DNA of 64,000 bases, from assembly GCA_032158295.1 (NCBI GenBank), contig CM063248.1, positions 2,511,064 to 2,575,063 on the forward strand, in the 5' to 3' direction. This DNA comes from Pycnopodia helianthoides. Its lineage: Eukaryota; Echinodermata; Asteroidea; Forcipulatida; Asteriidae. The translations under genes were made by a program, and so were the position numbers. The notes under the pieces were generated by a model, which did not search any database, was not told the origin of the DNA, and was given only the letters and a program-made list of their open reading frames with translations. Shown in pieces: positions 47,279 to 58,574 of the stretch; the stretch's first letter is position 1; every line of letters starts with the position of its first letter.

Positions 47279-49710
47279 TTAGTACTCCATTTTAATGAGT
47301 AGAGTCGTCGTGTGCCTTCAATCGATTTTTTTTTAAATGTCACAATTTTTTTTTTTTTTTTTTTTTATTAGCCGTGTCCATTGACGTATACCCCTAAAAA
47401 ATGCATATCAAAATAAAATACATCCCACATTTTACTGAGGTTTTTGTGTTGCGCTGGTGACTGACTATAGCAACATGTAAACCACAAGTTGAGATGCCAT
47501 GTGTGGCTGAACATTCTTCTGCGTGTATGTGAAAAAGAAAAAAATGGAAAATATCCTCGGCACCGGAATGACCGGAGATCTGCCATCCAAGGGCAGATCG
47601 TGTTTGTTTGCCCTTAATTCCATTCTTTGCGTCGTAATGAGGCGGTATTTACTCAGTAATTCGCTGTAACCCAGGTCGTTCTACGACATATCCATTTAAA
47701 ATAATATCACCACTATTAGTTACATTTTATTTCGATTCGATTCAGACTTGCATTTTATTTCCATACTTCATGAAAATTACAAAACAGTACATAAGCAAAC
47801 AAATTAGATTAAAATGAGTAACCATAAAAGCATTTTTTTTACATGGCAGAAATTTAAATAAGTATGGAGGTATCTTTTAGAAGCCGGGGCTTGTGGTGAA
47901 ACTCATATGCCCAAATGTTCGGGGCTGGGTTAATCTCATTTTGGAAGAGGTAGTGCCTGAAAATAATAAAAGGAAACGACGGATCTATCTCAACATTTCG
48001 AATATTGTGACCTAGCCGTCGTTGCATGACTGGTATATCTTCCCTCACAACATGTGTTTATTTTATTTTTTTATTTACATATTCAAAGGTGCGTATGTGT
48101 TTAGTTTCACATAACTCAGGAAGGTACTGGGCATTACATGTAGTGCTTAACACAAATCGGTGTATAAGTAAAACACAAATTACTAGCACCCCGATTGCAA
48201 ATGTAACGTCTATCAAAGTCGTTGACTCGCGGATACCAGTGACGGCCTGGTATCCATATCTGTTTGTAAACGCCGTATTTTTATTTATTTTTTAAAGATG
48301 GCCGTATTAATGGATGTAACGATCATCAGCTACACTGAACACGGTTCGACATTAACAACTACACCGAGTCGCCGGTGCATATGCGATTTATTATAATGAC
48401 TGTTGGGGCTTATAAGCATGGTAATGCATGATGATGGCGGCTTACGAGAGAAGAAAAAAAAGGGGAAAACATGTCAGGCTGACGGGCGAAACGTTTGACT
48501 TTTACCGTGTCCTATTTCAGAGAACGTGCCGGTGCTCGAAAATAGGGTACGGTCAAAGATCAAAGTGCCAAAGGTTGTTGTTTCCAAACAACTTCGTACA
48601 AATATGGAGGAAACCTTTTTTTTTTTTTTTTACATATTTCCACTTGGTGGAATGTTCACCTGGTGTGATACACGATACATAAAACTTATAAACATGCCGC
48701 ATCTGCGACGGCAAATTGCGTTGTGAATGTAGTCTTGTCGTCACGTGCATGCGAAAGTAGTGATGAAATAAATAAACACAAATAAATCACTAAGTAAACG
48801 GGAATATCTTGTAAGCATGAAAATTCATCTTGTTATGTGTTTTCCGAAAAACAGATAGTCTTTGTGCGTTCGTAAAAACGGCCATATCTTTGTGTTTTCA
48901 AGTAGAAAGTAAAATAGTTAAACTGAAAAGCTGCTTGTTTTTATGTTTGAGCCGGCAACAATTCCTCTTGTAAAAATACATCGATTTAAAAATGCTGTCG
49001 TCTTTGAGACAGTTTCACTCCATCTCACATTATTAATTGGTATCTAGGGAAGTAAATTTCAATGCATACCGATAGTAACAAGTAACTTTGATGCGCAGTC
49101 TCCTCGTAGGGTCGAAAAAACATTTCTTGGTTAATCTTTTAAGTTTAAAAAATTATTATAAAATTTATTTTTTTTTTTTTAAAAAAAAAAAAAGGATATC
49201 CAATCATCGTGCTTACTTCCTCAACACAATACCGTGTCAGTTTATTTATTTATTATTTATTTATTACAATATCTTTATTACGGGATAAAAACGATCAGAA
49301 AAGCTGTTTTACATCGATGTCCTGTACGGTATAGGGCAATGAACACAACAAAACTAGATACAGGTTAATGACATCAAGCGAACAAAAAGATACAATCAAA
49401 TCAATAAATACAGAATTCCGGATCGCTTAGTTTCACTTTCAGTGTTTTGTGGCGTTTTGTGATTTCAAATTTAATTGTGTGGGAAGTCTCTCGCTGGCGC
49501 CTGCAATGAAAGAAGAACCCGAACTAGTATTGTCCGATATAGACGAATAGGTGCTACATGTTGTTACGCAAGCATTCTGTCAATAAATATCAATAATGAT
49601 AATACAATACAAACAATAACACTTTATTGTCATGGAAAATTTGACATTTTACATAAAGGAAAATACACAACTATTTATTTATATATATATTATAACTATT
49701 GAGGGAGGTG
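47279..49710. other. Intergenic stretch with nothing recognised
   Basis: It contains poly-T runs (47348-47367 and 48609-48629), a T14/A13 block (49168-49194) and TTTATTTATTATTTATTTAT-type sequence (49241-49264). No gene or element family was identified. Confidence 0.5.
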
Positions 49711-49749
49711 GCCTTAGCTTTCGATCCAGACCGGATCTTCGTCAGAGGC
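49711..49749 (-). ncRNA. Hammerhead-ribozyme-like motif
   Basis: On the minus strand the 39 bases contain CTGACGA (49739-49745), a 5-bp stem II GATCC/GGATC with loop GGTCT, and GAAA (49719-49722). Stem I is GCCT (49746-49749) paired with AGGC (49711-49714). Between GAA and stem I lies AGCTA: self-complementary AGCU would form stem III only in a dimer, and UA fits the UH cleavage rule. All core positions agree with the hammerhead consensus. Minimal dimeric hammerheads of this form are typical of Penelope-like elements. No protein remnant of such an element was recognised nearby. Confidence 0.7.
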
Positions 49750-50559
49750 ATAAACAAGAACAAACGAAAGCCCATCCATTATAGCAAAAAATATTTATGT
49801 ATGTATGTATTTACATGTATTTTTATTGCTTAATATATAAAATACCTAACAACATCATCTTCATAATCATCTACATCCCGCTATTAAAAAAAAAATACAT
49901 ATTTCCTGCCCGCAAGGCGATCTTAAGGACCCAGTGCTGCGAGTTACCCGTTTCCTCTGCAGTCAATGCTTAGTTGATAAATTTACCATTTTATATGTTC
50001 GAGCCATCGTGTCTGGGAAGACGCAGCGTGCGGAGCTCTCTTATTGAGATACACGTACACTACTACCTACATGTGCAATGTACACACGATTACAAAATAT
50101 AAAATAAACCAAGGTTCGCCCACTGTCGAATTGGCTACGTCATAATTGTTGAAAAGCAGGCAATATAATTACTTTGTGGGATGTACATTGCATTTGACCT
50201 ATGGGTATTATGCTGTCGTTTACAGGCGTCCGGGTGTTTGTTTTTTTTTTGTTAGGTTTTTTTTTTACAGTAGTCCCATAGTATTATTTCCAAATGCATT
50301 TTGTTACGCAGCAGTCGCTGATTCAATTAAAAAATCCCCCATCGTCCCTCACCTAATGGAAAAGTAATACTCATGGAGTTATGAAGTATGATATTTATCT
50401 CACTTTCTGTCTTTCCCTACCCGTAAGAATTTCGATTTGAGTGAGGGGGTCGACATGAGCTTATTTGATTTCACGGTAGTGTTTCAGCACATTCCTCACG
50501 GTCGGGAGAACCCTTTCACTTCAAGTTGACATACAATATTGTGTCAGAAGAGTGTTCTC
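49750..50559. other. Intergenic stretch flanking the ribozyme-like motif
   Basis: It contains TATGTATGTATG near 49796 and is otherwise unremarkable. It may include body sequence of the element that carries the motif at 49711. Confidence 0.4.
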
Positions 50560-51004
50560 CAAACAGCAATGTTTATTTCGTTCTCTTCGAACTTCCACCC
50601 AAACCGATAGCAACCCCCCCCCCCCCACTGCCCGACCCCTCGCAATATTAAGAGTATTGTGGACCTGTGACACCCCCCCCCCCATCCCCCAGCATGCCTT
50701 GCATGTTATTCCCGCACGTTCCGAGGTCAATTCGGTGACCCCCACATGGAGCGCGCCACCACACAGCCGTTTGAATCGAGTGTTGTTTCCACGGAGTCTG
50801 CACGACAGACTAGCGACACACGGGGAGGCCCTGCACGTTTTCACAGCGCGCGAGAAACGTCTCTTTTCTCCACTCTAAAGAGCCAAAATAACGGGAGGAA
50901 AATTGTTGTTCTCGCACGGCACCGGCTCCCGGCAGACTTCCGAATTTATTTCTTGGCAGTAAAAATCCGGGCGCGAGCCGTTTCTTTTTCGTCTCCCCGG
51001 CACG
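50560..51004 (+). promoter_or_regulatory. GC- and CpG-rich candidate promoter
   Basis: GC content rises clearly over the neighbourhood, with CpG-containing words (CACAGCGCGCGAGAAACG, GGGCGCGAGCC) and two poly-C runs (50609-50626 and 50672-50683). It precedes the candidate first exon at 51005. Confidence 0.35.
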
Positions 51005-51081
51005 ATGCTGTTTGCCAGCAGACGAGCGATGGAACGACCATGGCCAGCACTTCTCGTCCACGGCAGTTTAATTTTACTATG
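51005..51081 (+). CDS. Candidate signal-peptide first exon of an unidentified gene
   Basis: From ATG at 51005 the frame reads MLFASRRAMERPWPALLVHG then SLILL and two bases, meeting a consensus donor TATG|GTAAGTTC. The hydrophobic stretch PALLVHGSLILL after a basic N-terminus has the form of a signal peptide; the second ATG (51029) is an alternative start. In a different frame a longer ORF (50746-51141) runs across the donor and has ACCATGGCC in good start context, so the frame is not certain. The gene would run away from the receptor gene, about 10.7 kb from it. I found no second exon in the remaining 13 kb. Confidence 0.3.
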
Positions 51082-52164
51082 GTAAGTTCTATAGCATCGA
51101 TTCAATTTGCGCTTTATATGCTTAAATTTCTCGTCTATTGAACGATCGTTAGGCAGTTAAATAACCTGATAATAATACGTGTATTTATTGTTCATATATT
51201 GGGAGTGGAATTCTGATCGATCAATATCTGCAAGATTCATTTACCCGCAAATTCTTCAGATAAAGGATTTTGATTCCAAAGATGAAGGCAGTTTTTAATT
51301 TATTACCCTAGAACAATTTTCCTCGGTCTTGGTCTTGTAGAATTGTCATTCTGGTCATCACATTATGCAGTGCACACATTGGATGTCATCGTAATATGTA
51401 AGATTTCCCCCAAAAAATGTTAATAATGTTGTTGTACAGCACCGGTATTCAGTAATAAGCATGCCAGGCTTGGTAAAGCCCCAAGAGACCGAGTTGAGAG
51501 CGTGTTCCTTCGGGGATGACACACGCGTTCGTACGGTATCACCACTCTATAATACTCGCTCTCTTTTCCAGAGATCCATATTACCCATACATCAAAAGAG
51601 GGGAAGACCTCGCTAGATTAGCGTTTGAGTAAAATAGGGTAAAGAGTGAAGGGGGTGGAAATGCCGGCCTATGAAGGAACCGTGTTATACCCCGCGGGAC
51701 CGGGGGGGGGAGAGAGACGCGTACGACCCAAAGACCGGCTGAGTCTTATAGTGCCCACATCATCCGGAAACCATGGGTCTTCGGCAGTCACACACCTGCA
51801 TGTCTCTCATCAGCAACCCGCTGGTGCTTTTTTTTCGGGGGGGGGGGGAGGAGGTTGGATGTCGAGGGTCTGTGCTGGCGGCGTCTTCGTTCTACTTCCT
51901 GCCCGCATTTCTTCTCAAGCCGACGTTAATTAAAGCGAAGCGAAGATATCGGATCAGCAGCCTAGAACAGGGACAAAAAAGTGTTAAAACCCTCCGTAAC
52001 ACCACTTGGGAAGTACCGTCAGAGTAAACCAAAAAAGAGAATAGTACGAGAAATGTTGCTGTCTGCATGGGATATAATTATGACACAGAACCAGCTGAGC
52101 AGTTTGGGTCATCGCGTTCCGAAAGACAATGCAGCCTTTGTTCACAGCATCCATGACCTTGTTG
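51082..52164. other. Intergenic or intronic stretch
   Basis: A poly-G run (51838-51850) and no recognised element. If the exon at 51005 is real this is the beginning of its first intron. Confidence 0.4.
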
Positions 52165-52565
52165 CATTCCATGCCGTTTCCTGGCAGGCAAGGTACTACG
52201 CTGGTCATAATGTGGAAATTTTAGATTCGGTGTCATATTGTCCACATAAACTCAAGAGTTATAAAATTTCGGCTGAGCGTTTTTTGTTTTTTTTTAGATG
52301 TCCCGTTTTTTTTAAATGTCAAATGTTGATCAGACAATGCAATCTCCGTGAAATGTAAGATGTTTAATAATGTTCTCTTCCATTGAGCTGTGTACAAATC
52401 GTGCCTGCATGAAGATCTGGCTCTGTGGTTCTTTTGTAAACATGTGACGTCACGTAGGGCTCTTTTGTAAACATGTGATGTCACGTAGGGCTCTTTAGTA
52501 AACATGTGATGTCACGTAGGGCTCTTTAGTAAACATGTGATGTCACTGGTCACATGGTCTACATA
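52165..52565 (+). repeat. Interspersed repeat F, copy 2, with internal 31-bp amplification
   Basis: It contains CTGGCAGGCAAGGTACTACG, AGCTGTGTACAAATCGTG and TAAACATGTGATGTCAC, colinear with the minus-strand copy at 33545-33830. Here the last segment is amplified into four tandem units of 31 bp. It ends TGGTCACATGGTCTACATA. Confidence 0.7.
52441..52556. repeat. 31-bp tandem repeat, four units
   Basis: CATGTGAYGTCAC recurs at 52441, 52472, 52503 and 52534. Unit 1 has the perfect CRE TGACGTCA; units 2-4 have TGATGTCA. The spacers GTAGGGCTCTTTWGTAAA are nearly identical. Confidence 0.95.
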
Positions 52566-53217
52566 CCTAGCCGTCTGCTCTATTTAAGTGATTAGGATTT
52601 TACTTGGCTCGGTCAAATCACCATCATAACTTTAAAAACCAGTACCTACATGACCTAGGACGGTACGCAATTTGTAATATGATTTGATTGATTGATTTTT
52701 TGTTCTTTTTCTCATAATGAATATAACCTATTGCCCTGGGGAAGGGTAATATGAATATTCATGAGAATGTCTTGAAATGTCCAAAAGAAATCTATTAGGA
52801 TTTTGAGGGGGGGTAATAACGGTTGGCCTTCTGTAATCCACACACGCGAGATGTCAAGGTCGAAGACATCGACAAGAGATGTCCACTCGAGCGCGGATCG
52901 ATACCGGCGCTCTGCATTAGCATCAGCCGCCAGCTGGTTGCATGGTGGAACCGCGTGCGCAGTTGGGCAATTTCAGAATTCTGGCAGTTGGGGGAAGTTT
53001 TGTTCTGGCGGTGTATCAAATCATGTCCGAAAACCACACTTCAATTAAACTCATTTTGTATCTTGCATTTCCGCAGCGAGAAACTGGGTTGTGTTCAGCA
53101 TGGATGGTTGCTATACTGTATTTCGTGCAGTTGGATAATGTGTAAACTGTTAGAAGATAAACAATTACATTGTACCACTCCGGGTGACTATACTTAGATT
53201 TTCACTTTCTAAAGATC
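52566..53217. other. Stretch with nothing recognised
   Basis: I found no repeat family member and no convincing exon. The overlapping ORFs at 52803-53197 resemble nothing I know. Confidence 0.45.
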
Positions 53218-53455
53218 AAACTGGCTCAGTAGTGTCTTTCCCTGCATACTACCTCTGTTTGGGGCCCCGGTTCGAATCCCACCTCAGACCAGATCCTTGC
53301 ATGTGGATTGGGTTTTCAGTCCCTACTCAATTGCGTGAGTTTTCCCCATTTGGGGTTTTCCTCCCACATCTAACACTAAACATTTCTTCTCGTTTCCTAT
53401 TCATCCTGTTGTTGGCGCTAACTGTGCTGTTGAATGAGCAATAAAACAATACGTT
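53218..53455 (+). mobile_element. tRNA-derived SINE, second family
   Basis: The head has TGGCTCAGTAGTG (A-box-like) and a perfect B-box GGTTCGAATCC (53269-53279). The body reads TGGGTTTTCAGTCCCTACTC and GGGGTTTTCCTCCCACATCT, and the 3' end is AATAAAACAATACG. It shares nothing with the SINE at 46210 beyond the head. Confidence 0.75.
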
Positions 53456-53808
53456 TTTATTCATGTTTTTAGCTGTGTTCAGTTGAGAAATTGGAGACGT
53501 CTCCATAGCTCTTGCGTGATTTTCTTACTTTCATGGTTTATTGTAGCAACATTTGCAGTACCTTTTGTTGGAGCTTTACACATGATGATATTTCGATTAT
53601 TAATTACATATTTTACGATAAAAATAATGTGTGGCCGTGATATTAAACTTTAAACAAAAAGTGTAGTCGAAACAAATAATGAGAATTAACTTCTGCAGCA
53701 GGCTTTGGGTTTAGTATTACACGTAAACCACTCAAGGGGGACCTGGCTTTGTTTGACCTATGACCCGGGTCATATCTGATCAGGAGGGAGTGTGTTTTTT
53801 TATGTTTA

Positions 53809-54197
53809 CACTCTAAAAAAACTTCCGGGTCATAATTGACCGGGATTCCGGGTCCCGGAAAGCCAGGCCCATTTCTGGGTCAGGCTGACCCGGATTTTGT
53901 GTCAAAATGACCCAGAAAGGGTCCACACTGACGCAGAATCCAAGTTAAAGTCAATTTGTTTTACCACTTTTCGGGTCAACCTGAGTCAGGCTGACCCGGA
54001 TTCTGTGTCAACATGACCCAGAAATGGTTCACACTGACTCAGAATCAAAGTTAAAGTCAATTTTTTTTACCATTTTCCGGGTCAGCCTGAACCATAAATG
54101 GGTCAGGCCCCCTAGGACTATCGGAATCTGGGTCAATTCTGACCCGGATCAATTCTGACTGGATCAATGCTGACCTGGATCAATTCTGACCCGGGTG
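53809..54197. mobile_element. GGGTCA-rich inverted-repeat element, copy 1
   Basis: It starts CACTCTAAAAAAACTTCCGG and is filled with GGGTCA and TGACCC half-sites. A unit of about 106 bp starting CAGGCTGACCCGGATT repeats at 53881 and 53987, with a third partial copy. The 3' part is a roughly 19-bp tandem of GGATCAATTCTGACC. The right end looks truncated or rearranged. It contains the perfect palindrome GGGTCAGGCTGACCC (53877-53891). Confidence 0.7.
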
Positions 54198-55966
54198 TAT
54201 AGTGGCAGCTATCTAGGTTTCGTTACAAAAAAATATTCCAATCAAGTAGTAATAATATAAACACTTTCCACTGCCTGATGCTTGTCTCACTCGTAGCTTT
54301 TTTTTCTTCTCTTGTGTTACTATTTTGAGTTAAATTTCAATAAAGACACAGTTTTTATTTAGTGTCAAATCTAACATCACTCCAACTCAATGGTTACTCA
54401 ATCATATTATTTTATCAACTCGATAAAAATCAAGATGGTTCTTGTGCGTTCGATTACCACAAACTTGATCAATCATACCACGCCTGCCGGCCCCGGGAGA
54501 TACACATATTATACAGGGAGTAAATTAAATACTAACAAAATGTCAAGGTTTGTGAGGTGCGCTCCAAACCTGTCCGTTACGATCAGCCCTCGCCGTTTGC
54601 CAGCGACGCGTCGAGTGTGAGCACTTAATTCCTAAACAGTGTGTGTGTGACCAGAGAGCAAACTGAGTTATACTCGCTTATAACGGTTGATGAATTGCCT
54701 TCCAATCATGCGTACCCACCGAGCTGTTAGCATTTCACACTTTATTACGACTCAACAGATACAATTTAGGCTGGTGCCCAATTTTTCGAAAACATTTTTT
54801 TTGACCGTGAAATTTTTACTGCACGCCCGGTTCGCAAGGGAGGTTCGAGTTTAGCTTATGATATGGTGTGACGTTGAAACCGCTTTTTCAGTCGGTTTGA
54901 ATGCTGACGAGTTCTGATGAGAAACGCTAGTCTGAACTGAGTTCTTTCTATCGCCTCTGGGCGCCATCAAGTCGACTTAATGTCTGCATCCTCAAAAATC
55001 ACACACAATTTTAGAAGAAACATGCCCTTAAAACCTGCCGTACATTAACTCTGATCCCGGGTAATTTTATTTAATTGGGTCAAAATATCGTCCTTGTGTG
55101 TGCGGAGGTTTACGGAAATAACTGTCAAATTATAAACGGGCTTCAAGTATGATCTTTCGTGCCTAAATGTGCAGGTAACATTTGAGTGAATTGCATAAAC
55201 CTATAGCAAAAAGACATCACAATGTACATTCCAAACGATTTGAAAGTGGAAGTAATGAAATAGCATTTATAACTATTTGGAGTTCTACTCGAGGGAACAA
55301 CATTTTCATCAACCATTCCGAGTAGTCTCTTCATATGGGTCTTCCTCAATACGGTTCACAACCTTGTCCAATTAAATGCATGTCGAGGGATACATATATC
55401 ACAGAAGATTTTTTTTATTATAATTAACGACACACAAGATAGGATGTCTCGGCAGACTTGAAGCATCCTCCGATTCTACTTCATGTGCATACACAAGACG
55501 TTCGTTCCTCCATTCTGCTCCAGACGTATAATGGCATGTGTCGACTCTTTAAAGAAAAAAAAACGTAGAGTGAATTGCCCCATCAAGGACCAGTATTGAG
55601 GTGAAGAAAGAGGTGAAGAAACACAGAGGTGACGCCTAATTTATATTGGTTGCCGGATGGCACGTCAGGACCTCTGGGATCGACAGTCAAAAGCTTTTGA
55701 ATCATAAGCATCGAGGACGGCGTAGACCCTTAATTATTTCTTCATCATCGTGTGTTTTTGTTTGTGTTTTTTTTTTTCTTCTCTTCTTATTCCTTTATTT
55801 TCTACTTCTTCTTCTTCCTGCATGGTTAAAGGACGTCTTCATAGATGTTCAGTCTGTGATCAATTTGAGGTGAAGGGTTCGCTGCGTTCCTTTGACGGGA
55901 AATGATATCATTGTATGACACTCGGTGTTACCTATTTCCTTCTCCATGGTGTTACACTAATCGCAG
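54198..55966. other. Intergenic stretch with nothing recognised
   Basis: Simple T-rich runs occur at 54299-54308 and 55767-55778. No exon or repeat family member was found. Confidence 0.5.
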
Positions 55967-56175
55967 TACACTGCAAAAAGCTGTGGTGTTAACTAATTTA
56001 TTTCCTGTGTATATAACACTGCACAAACTGGGGTGTTATATTTGATTCTTTACGATATCGACATGGTGTTAGTTATCCACATGACTATATCGTAGGCGAA
56101 ATTAACACCGTCACGGTGTTGTCACAATATATAAACCAAGATAATCAGTTTAACACTCCCGTTTTTTCCAGTGTA
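55967..56175. mobile_element. Short inverted-repeat element, TACACTG ends
   Basis: It begins TACACTGCAAAAAGCTGTGG and ends CGTTTTTTCCAGTGTA, with GTGTTA and TAACAC half-sites repeated throughout. The flanking TA may be the target duplication. Confidence 0.65.
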
Positions 56176-57410
56176 TCATGTGACAACACCATTTTTGGAC
56201 ACAGTGTTTTGTGTTTGATTGTATTTTTTTGAAACTACATTTAGTGTGTGCCCACTTTAAAGCGGTTGCAATGAACCTTTCGTAAAATCGACAGCGCGCC
56301 TTCCCTTTAAAGTGACTCTTTTGACGTGCACTGATTGAGTTGGACCTAATAGAAAAAGGAATCCACTGACATCATTGCCTCATTTCTGAAGCAGTAACGG
56401 CAAGGGGGAAACCTGCCCCAATTAAATTCGGGTCGATGTCACAACATCAAGTACGCATGCTTTCAAAGGGTAACGTACATCAACGTTGTCCAGGAGAGTC
56501 CATTCCCCCCCCCTATCCCCGTTCTTTTAAGTTTTATTAATCGCACCATTAAAACTAAGCTATTTAATTTCATTGAATTTGGTTTTCACGTTTGAATGAA
56601 AACAGTTGATTCTGTTGTGGAGCTTGTAGACGTTAACACACGTGCTTGTTTCGACTGCTATCATCGAAACTAGCAACGGTGATTTTTGGAAAACCGTGAA
56701 ATGCTATTCTTACAATTTTGATGCATTTTTAAACGGCTACCTTTCTATTGAGGGTCGGTACTGGCAGAACTTTATGAACAGTGAATTATAAGAAGGACAG
56801 TAATTTTATTTTATTTATTTTTTTCTCGATGATAACCTATCGTTTTCATTGTCTTTCAATTTCAGAGTTCAATTGAAAAATATTCAATTAAATTCACTTA
56901 CAATTCAAGTGTTCGAGGTTGTTTTTGTTTTCAATTAGGATACTTGTGGTAGGGGGGGTGCAGCTGGAGTGTTGAGGTTGTGATGTAAGGTCCTCTTGCC
57001 GATGAATTTATAATTGTCCTGCACTGTTCGAGAGATTTTTACATTTATTTTGAGTTGTTTTTTGTCTGAAATCGTTTGTTTATTTATTCATTATTCATTG
57101 TCATATTTTTACTGCCCTTTATGGTCTGGAGCATAAATCAATTTTAGTCATGTAAATTTTCCATTCATTTATACATTTATTTTATTTTTATTTTTTTTTT
57201 TTGACATAAAAAAAACCGAATTGACTTGTATTGAAAAGATATGGTGAATAGTTACTACCAGGATAAAAAAATAAATAAATAAAATATTGATCTAAGAGTA
57301 TTATTAGTTTAAAGAAAACATTAGTATAGCAATCATAAACGGAAGTCATTTCCATTTGTAGTAATGCCATTTGTTAATAACATTCTGTTCGAAACAGGCT
57401 CCTATTTTCT
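56176..57410. other. Intergenic stretch, AT-rich
   Basis: GAGGGTCGGTACTGGCAGAACTTTATGAACAG (56752-56783, split by small changes) is a faint match to the repeat at 28027 and 8700. Otherwise only T- and A-rich runs (57179-57204 and 57265-57283). Confidence 0.4.
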
Positions 57411-57662
57411 TTTGCCTTGGACAGAATTTGAAAAGAAAACAAATAGCAGGTACCCACATCCAAAAGAAAAATACCTTTAACTTGTTGGAGTTCTGTGCAG
57501 GTGGGGAACACCTTAAAAAACTTTGCTTAAAAAACTTTTGCCTTGGACAGAATTTGAAAAGAAAACAAATAGCAGGTACCCACATCCAAAAGAAAAATAC
57601 CTTAACTTGTTGGAGTTCTGTGCAGGTGGGGTATCACCTATAAAAAAACCTTTGCTTAAACT
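57411..57662. repeat. 126-bp tandem duplication
   Basis: TTTGCCTTGGACAGAATTTG starts units at 57411 and 57537. The second unit differs by a few indels (CACCTTAAAAAA against CACCTATAAAAA). Both frames stay open across the pair, but the translations are not recognisable. Confidence 0.95.
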
Positions 57663-58574
57663 AAATTGAAAAAAAATAAATATCTTATAAGTATACTTTT
57701 AGTATTATTTAGTTATATTTATCAAAGTCTAAACATAGGATACAAAATTCACATAGCATAAGATAAAATATACAAGGTCAAAGGCAAAAAGTGGAGAGGG
57801 CAAGGATGAGGAAATTTACAGTTTTTTTCCCCAAAACTTATAGGTTCAACCTTAAAAGAACAATCCAAACAAGTTATTTATAAGAGAAAAAAAAGGGAAA
57901 AATTTACTGAATAAAGAAATAAATAAACATGCCAGCTAACTAACATAATGGAGACATCAATACAACAAAGAAAATGTAAAACATTAATCACAAAATAAGA
58001 AGTTTGTGTCATTTCAGTTTAAAACAAAAATAGAATATTGTTGATTTCCAAAAGGATGAGCTCGATATCTCAACAAAATCCGCTTGAGATAGAGTGAGTG
58101 CTACACCAATGTTCAGTGAAATGCATTGCTGATCTGGTCAAGGTCAAGAGGGGCTTAGGTGCCAGACCAACCCTTTCATTTTATCTAGTAGTATTTAGTC
58201 TTTTTGTCGCTGCTCTTTGTATATGATTAATCATCAGTAAGTAGACAGGTGAAGGGTTCAGACGTTGTTGGTTTTGGGGCTTCTGTTGTTTTTTGTGTTT
58301 TCTGTTTGTTTGTTTCTGTTGTCGTTGTTTCGAGAGGTGTTTTTTTTTATTGTTTTAGTAAATGTTTATTCTTTTTCTGAATTGAGGGGTTAATTATCTA
58401 AATAAACAGCGCCACAACAACGAGGGAAGAGCTGTACTTTTTTTTTTAAAGATCTGCGAGGTTTCGTTGTCTCACGAGACCAGAAGTTGGTCAGTATTGT
58501 CTAAGAAGGGTGTCAATTAATTGTAGCATGTACACAAACACCGTGTCGAGTGACAGCAATATTTACTACTTGGC
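57663..58574. other. AT-rich intergenic stretch
   Basis: No recognised gene or repeat. TTTGTTTGTTTCTGTTGTCG-type simple sequence occurs near 58305. Confidence 0.5.

Noticed and set aside
50521..50878. Overlapping 107- and 108-codon ORFs on opposite strands
   Set aside because: They lie in GC-rich sequence where stops are rare, include poly-C-encoded proline runs, and resemble no protein.
54908..54925. Hammerhead-like CTGATGAGAAACG
   Set aside because: The two core elements are directly adjacent with no stem II between them.
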